Source: an uncultured Ruminococcus sp.
GTDB taxonomy: Bacteria > Bacillota > Clostridia > Oscillospirales > Ruminococcaceae
Direction: 5' to 3'
Assembly: GCA_905199285.1 (NCBI GenBank)
Contig: CAJKFZ010000136.1
Coordinates: 1-6,997, forward strand
Length of the DNA: 6,997 nucleotides
Position numbers and translations under genes: made by a program. Within the stretch, counting starts at the first letter, position 1. Every line of letters begins with the position of its first letter. This document shows, piece by piece, positions 5,045 to 6,997 of this stretch. A model generated the notes under the pieces. That model was not told the origin of the DNA. It ran no database searches and worked only from the letters and a program-made list of their open reading frames with translations.

Positions 5045-5082
5045 AAAAAGCCTGTCCGTGAATTATTTCGGACAGGCTTTTT
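5045..5082. terminator. Bidirectional terminator between tcdA and the acyl-CoA ligase
   Basis: A perfect 14-bp stem (5045-5058 with 5069-5082) encloses a 10-nt loop. On the plus strand the stem ends in TTTTT followed by further T-rich sequence. On the minus strand the outer A-tract gives a matching U-run. It starts 1 bp after the tcdA stop and ends 2 bp before the convergent ligase gene, so one hairpin serves both. Confidence 0.92.
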
Positions 5083-5084
5083 AT

Positions 5085-6719
5085 TTAATTTTTTATTTGT
5101 TTAGCAACAAGACTTTCGCCGCAGTAAATTTCACGAAGCTTTGGTTTTTCAATTTTTCCGGTAGGATTTCTTGGAACATCGGCAAAAATGATTTTATGGG
5201 GTCTTTTATATCTCGGAAGCTTCTGGCAGTATGTATTTATATCATCCTCAGAGCATTCGCACTCTTCCTTTACAGAAATAACCGCCGCTGCAATTTCTCC
5301 GAGACGTTTATCAGGAAGTCCGATTACTGCAACGTCCTTTACTGACGGATGTGCTCTCAGGAAATCCTCGATCTGAACGGGATAAAGGTTTTCACCTCCG
5401 CTGATAATGACATCTTTTTTACGGTCAACAAGGTAGATAAATCCGTCCTCGTCTTCCTGAGCCATATCTCCGGTAAGGAGCCAGCCGTCTTTAAGAGTTT
5501 CGTTTGTAGCCTTTTCGTCACGGTAATAGCAGGTCATAACTCCCGGACCTTTAACATAAAGCTCGCCGACCTCTCCACGCTTAACAGCGTTTCCGTTTTC
5601 GTCAGCAATTTTAACTTCCCAGCCGAATCCGGCTTTACCAATTGCACCGACCTTGTGAATGTTCTCAACTCCAAGATGAACGCAGCCGGGACCAATAGAT
5701 TCACTAAGTCCATAGTTGGTATCATACTGATGATCGGGGAATATTTTCTTCCAGCGGGAAATAAGCGAAGGCGGAACAGGCTGCGCTCCGATATGCATAA
5801 GTCTCCACTGGGAGAGCTGATAATCTTCAATATTTATTTCATTTCTGTCGATTGCGTCAAGAATATCCTGCGCCCACGGAACAAGAAGCCAGACTATAGA
5901 GCAGTTTTCATTTGAAACAGTTTCAAGAATCGATTTTGGCTTAACGCCTTTAAGCAGAACAGCTTTGCTTCCGGAATAAAGACTTCCGAACCAATGCATT
6001 TTAGCTCCCGTATGATAGAGCGGCGGAATGCAAAGGAAAATATCGTCTTTAGTCTGACCGTGATGATTCTGCTCAACTTTAGCAGAATGAACGAGACTCT
6101 GATGCTTATGAAGAATAGCTTTCGGGAAACCTGTTGTTCCGGAAGAAAAATAAATGGCAGCGTCGTCATCATCATTAATTTTAATGTCCGGAGCAGAACT
6201 TGCGCAGTTTGCAACAAGACCGTCGTAATGCTCAGCAAATGATGGACATCCTTCTCCGACATAGAAAATGAGCCTGTTGCGGCTTATTTCATCAGCGATC
6301 TCCTCAATTCTTCCTATAAACTCAGGACCGAAAAGAAGGACGTCAACTTCGGCAAGCTCGAGACAATATTTGATCTCGCTTGCGGAATATCTGAAATTAA
6401 GCGGAACAGCGAGTGCGCCTGTTTTAAGGATACCAAAATAGATCGGGAGCCATTCAAGGCAGTTCATGAGAAGAATTCCGACCTTATCGCCTTTTTTCAC
6501 ACCTCTTTGAAGAAGCAGATTAGCGAATCTGTTTGCTTTTTCATCAAAAACCTTCCATGTGATCTCACGTCTATAGCAGCAGAGCGGATCTGGTTCGATG
6601 AGTTCATAATCCTTCCATGTGATACGTCTTACCTCGGTAATTTCAGGATTTACCTCAACAAGGGCAACATCATTTCCGTATATTTGTGCATTTCTTTCTA
6701 ATAATTCAGTAATTGGCAT
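5085..6719 (-). CDS. AMP-forming acyl-CoA synthetase / fatty acid-CoA ligase-like protein
   Basis: The 544-residue protein belongs to the ANL adenylate-forming superfamily, which activates a carboxylate with ATP to an acyl-AMP and then transfers it to CoA. Motifs in order are the P-loop-like FSSGTTGFPKAI (191-202), PPLYHTGA (232-239), YGLSES (336-341), TGD (416-418), the hinge region DRKKD (432-436) with GGEN (441-444), and NPTGK with the catalytic lysine K522, so both the large and the small C-terminal domains are complete. Residues 31-50 look like an extra 20-residue unit, since ITWK occurs at 33-36 and again at 53-56. A medium- or long-chain or aromatic acid is plausible, but the substrate cannot be read from sequence. 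The start follows AGAAAGGA (complement of 6729-6736) by 9 nt. It forms its own unit, convergent with tcdA. Confidence 0.88.
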   Translation of the reverse strand: MPITELLERNAQIYGNDVALVEVNPEITEVRRITWKDYELIEPDPLCCYRREITWKVFDEKANRFANLLLQRGVKKGDKVGILLMNCLEWLPIYFGILKTGALAVPLNFRYSASEIKYCLELAEVDVLLFGPEFIGRIEEIADEISRNRLIFYVGEGCPSFAEHYDGLVANCASSAPDIKINDDDDAAIYFSSGTTGFPKAILHKHQSLVHSAKVEQNHHGQTKDDIFLCIPPLYHTGAKMHWFGSLYSGSKAVLLKGVKPKSILETVSNENCSIVWLLVPWAQDILDAIDRNEINIEDYQLSQWRLMHIGAQPVPPSLISRWKKIFPDHQYDTNYGLSESIGPGCVHLGVENIHKVGAIGKAGFGWEVKIADENGNAVKRGEVGELYVKGPGVMTCYYRDEKATNETLKDGWLLTGDMAQEDEDGFIYLVDRKKDVIISGGENLYPVQIEDFLRAHPSVKDVAVIGLPDKRLGEIAAAVISVKEECECSEDDINTYCQKLPRYKRPHKIIFADVPRNPTGKIEKPKLREIYCGESLVAKQIKN

Positions 6720-6774
6720 TATTATAATTCCTTTCTGTGTAAAACAGATAATATTCTTGTTTTGTATATTATTA

Positions 6775-6803
6775 ATTTTAACACAAAAAAGCGCAAAAGT
6801 AAA
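6775..6803 (-). promoter_or_regulatory. Likely promoter of the acyl-CoA ligase gene
   Basis: On the minus strand TTTACT (complement of 6798-6803, four of six consensus bases) and TAAAAT (complement of 6775-6780, five of six) are 17 bp apart, with TGT just before the -10. Transcription would start near 6768, about 50 nt before the ATG. An AT-only inverted repeat (6748-6754 with 6766-6772) lies at the start point and may be an operator or chance. Confidence 0.5.
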
Positions 6804-6997
6804 GCGATTTTATACGTTATTTCTTACAAAATACAAATAAGTATTCTAAGCAATTTGCACAATAAAATAGCTGCAGCACTTTTATGCAGTTATTATCTAT
6901 ATTCATACCTTTGCCATGGAACTTATCTTTATAAATTTAATATAACAAAAATAATTCTGTCATATTGTGAGGTTGGGGTTTTGGGTCAAAGAACAAG
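6804..6997. other. AT-rich right-end region with no recognisable gene
   Basis: No reading frame with a ribosome binding site was found here on either strand. The only structure is an imperfect 9-bp inverted repeat (6867-6875 with 6885-6893) with a 9-nt loop; it has one G-U pair on the plus strand and a mismatch on the minus strand, without a clean U-run on either. The last 30 bases carry short G-runs (6971-6985) that differ from the surrounding AT-rich DNA and may belong to the next feature beyond the window. Confidence 0.5.

Noticed and set aside
5349..5915. 188-codon plus-strand frame inside the acyl-CoA ligase gene
   Set aside because: It is an antisense shadow of conserved ligase motifs (TGD, DRKKD, YGLSES) with no ribosome binding site; the other frames within 5058-6701 are rejected for the same reason.
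6971..6985. G-runs at the right end as a quadruplex
   Set aside because: Only three short runs of unequal length are present, so a stable quadruplex is not supported within the window.
1..6997. CRISPR array, insertion sequence, phage or defence genes
   Set aside because: No regularly spaced repeats, transposase, integrase, terminal repeats or toxin/nuclease-like reading frames were found on either strand.

Overview
The window looks like a chromosomal housekeeping stretch of a low-to-moderate GC Bacillota bacterium, most likely a gut or rumen Clostridia of the Ruminococcus/Oscillospiraceae type. That placement is an inference from AT-rich intergenic DNA, textbook extended sigma-A promoters, strong AAAGGAG-type ribosome binding sites, a tRNA-Gln(TTG) with encoded CCA, and proteins of clostridial flavour. 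No phage, transposon or CRISPR signal was seen.

Left part (1-908, minus strand): the first ten codons of an unidentified gene that runs off the left edge, then a four-helix DUF2798-like membrane protein with its own terminator, a promoter at 880-908 and an unusually structured leader of about 130 nt. The two minus-strand genes have strikingly similar promoters.

Centre (972-3720): two PLP enzymes of sulfide assimilation, cysK (O-acetylserine sulfhydrylase, making cysteine) and metY (O-acetylhomoserine sulfhydrylase, making homocysteine), both on the plus strand and each with its own consensus promoter. A minus-strand tRNA-Gln gene lies between them, followed by two similar hairpin terminators that also face the cysK 3' end. 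The leader of metY is too short for a riboswitch, and the cysK promoter carries a 22-bp near-palindrome over the -10 box, so control by a DNA-binding repressor is more likely.

Right-centre (3692-5082, plus): an ECF-transporter S component of unknown substrate and, 5 bp later, tcdA (tRNA t6A dehydratase), probably cotranscribed, ending at a bidirectional terminator. Right (5085-6997): a convergent single-gene unit for an AMP-forming acyl-CoA ligase with a duplicated N-terminal motif, then about 190 bp of AT-rich DNA with no gene that I can recognise.

I found no clear novel system. The best leads are the structured leader of the DUF2798 gene, the twin minus-strand promoters, the cysK operator-like palindrome and the duplicated terminator hairpins beside tRNA-Gln.
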